64,000 bases of DNA, taken from positions 11,947,668 to 12,011,667 of the forward strand of contig CM044523.1 of NCBI GenBank assembly GCA_024364805.1, written 5' to 3'. A program made the position numbers and the translations under genes. This DNA is from Euprymna scolopes. Taxonomy: Eukaryota > Mollusca > Cephalopoda > Sepiida > Sepiolidae. Below the pieces are notes generated by a model. The model worked only from the letters and a program-made list of their open reading frames with translations. It had not been told where the DNA came from and did not search any database. Numbering within the stretch: the first letter of the stretch is position 1; the number at the start of each line of letters is the position of its first letter. Of the stretch, positions 62,753 to 64,000 are shown piece by piece.

Positions 62753-62960
62753 AACAAGCCCAAAATAAATGTTATCGAAAAAACAAAACAATTTTCTACT
62801 TTGTTTTATTTCTTAAATGTAACAACAATTGCTAGTTTAAAGCACAACTCTAATGTGTACCACGGTTTTAATAAAGGAACAGCATTCATAAAAACATCTC
62901 GGCAAAAAAGTGTACTTTTAAGTTTGTTAAAATAAGTTGTATCGAAAAAAACAACATTTT

Positions 62961-63515
62961 TTTTACTCATACTTTATTTTTTTAATGTATCAATTTTTTT
63001 TTAAACTTTAAGCGATTGTTAAAAAAAGTTTTTTTTTTTATACGAACGTGTAGTCAGCATCGTTATTTTTCGCCATTTCAAAATGGTATAATTTTATCGT
63101 AAGCATCGCCACAATGAATTTAAATTTAAAAAATAGGAAATGTGTTTTTTATACGTATCGATTTAAATAATGAAATATTATAATTCGGAAGTCATCAACA
63201 CGTGGACCGCTCATTTCTACCGGAAATAAAATGGCGAAAAGAGTTCCGCACTACGAAAAATATTTTTATTTTATTTAATATTAATTTCTTTGTTACTATT
63301 TTAATGATTTAAAAAAAAAACTGTTATAGTCAGGATTGTTATTTTTCATCATCTTTTCCCCGACTAATAAAAGTTTTTATTTTTTTAATAAGGTAATATT
63401 TACTTTTAATATTTAAAAACACAGTTAGATGATAAAGATTCACTGTTATAAAATTTCACAGAAAACGGGATTGTAAATTTTTAGTTTATCGATTTTGAAT
63501 AAACCAGACGTTCCA

Positions 63516-63558
<43 letters not shown>

Positions 63559-64000
63559 AAGTTAATTCTATCTATTCGTTTTCATTTCCACAGTATTAAT
63601 AAACAAGCCGTTCTTTTTAAGGAAGATGTTGTTAACTCATAGATAAACGCATAGAGGTACGGGGCCAGAGAGAGAGAGAGGGGGGGGAGAGACTGGGAGA
63701 GACAGAGAGATAGAGAGGGAAAGTGATTAACTTGGATATAATATAGTGAGAGACATATACGAACTGATAAAGATGTAGATGAACGGCTAACGGCGTCGTA
63801 GATGGCCACACTTACAAGGAGACAGTAATAAAACCTATTGCTCTATCATTTCGTTCAGTTGATCTCGTTCTAAATTCAAAAGAAACTAATTGGTGTGGGC
63901 AAGTAAAGGCGTGTAAATCGTGACCACAAGCCGATCGTGTAGATGCCCGCCTACTGATTTAACTCTTATCGGCAGGTGATGTCACGCATGTTCTTCTTCA
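62961..64000. other. no gene recognised; microsatellites
   Basis: (TA)n at 63519-63556 and a GA-rich run at 63665-63722. A ~45-bp segment with GTTATTTTTC..CAT occurs twice in direct orientation (63050-63085, 63326-63362). No coding motif was seen. Confidence 0.45.

Larger units (their letters stand above)
60402..62960. repeat. cluster of foldback palindromes and direct repeats
   Basis: Three kinds of module alternate. (1) Palindromic arms with ACACATAGATTCGAAAAAG at their outer ends and TTTTCTACxxAACTGG at their inner ends, at 60402-60478, 60868-61040, 61085-61120 and 62210-62752. (2) A direct repeat of about 140 bp (61130-61270 and 61665-61800, containing GCAGAGG-AAGTAGTTTTCGAG). (3) A direct repeat of about 110 bp starting TTGTTAGTTTAAAGCA (61380, 62090, 62830). 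60660-60830 also resembles 62465-62625. No coding frame spans the region. The arrangement looks like foldback DNA transposons or a higher-order satellite. Confidence 0.75.

Overview
The window looks like gene-poor, AT-rich animal DNA, most likely molluscan and possibly from a coleoid cephalopod such as an octopus. That is inference. It rests on many long (TA)n tracts, Penelope-like elements (PLEs), jockey/CR1-type LINEs, Helitron-like elements ending in CTAG, mariner relics, tRNA- and 5S-derived SINEs and Ty3/gypsy fossils. No multi-exon host gene could be recognised. One 84-codon reading frame (12340-12594, minus) and one CRE/TATA-bearing, GC-richer stretch (39160-39370) are the only candidates for host sequence. 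Two assembly gaps (20742-20839 and 40987-41451) lie inside or next to simple repeats.

Layout: 1-1.5 kb holds the 3' end of a PLE (minus). 4.15-8.2 kb is an old Ty3/gypsy LTR element (minus) with a LINE 3' end (plus) inserted in it. 12.3 kb has the orphan frame. 13.0-15.7 kb is a broken transposase-like gene carrying a tRNA-headed SINE, preceded by a 3 x 37-bp repeat in which each unit has a splice-acceptor-like tract and an ATG. 18.7-19.6 kb is a long-form Helitron-like element. 21.4-25.8 kb is a decayed PLE bounded by ~230-bp inverted repeats. 29.6-30.2 kb is a Helitron-like element with an internal minisatellite. 30.7-36.2 kb has two more decayed LINE copies and a Ty3/gypsy fragment between them.

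41.8-42.5 kb is another Helitron-like element. 44.1 kb is a 5S rRNA-derived SINE. 45.3-47.1 kb has a mariner-type relic and a second LINE subfamily. 50.1 kb has a perfect 58-bp palindrome. 52.1-56.8 kb is an array of six related Helitron-like units, three on minus then three on plus, with a mariner inserted at a TA in one of them. 57.6-57.9 kb has a different Helitron-like family, 58.2 kb a LINE 3' end, and 60.1-63.0 kb a cluster of long palindromes and direct repeats that I cannot assign to a known family.

There is no gene pathway to describe; the window records successive insertions. Clear orders are LINE after LTR element, SINE after transposase gene and mariner after Helitron. Several (TA)n tracts begin exactly at the ends of mobile elements. 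All boundaries were read by eye, and most are good to tens of bases.
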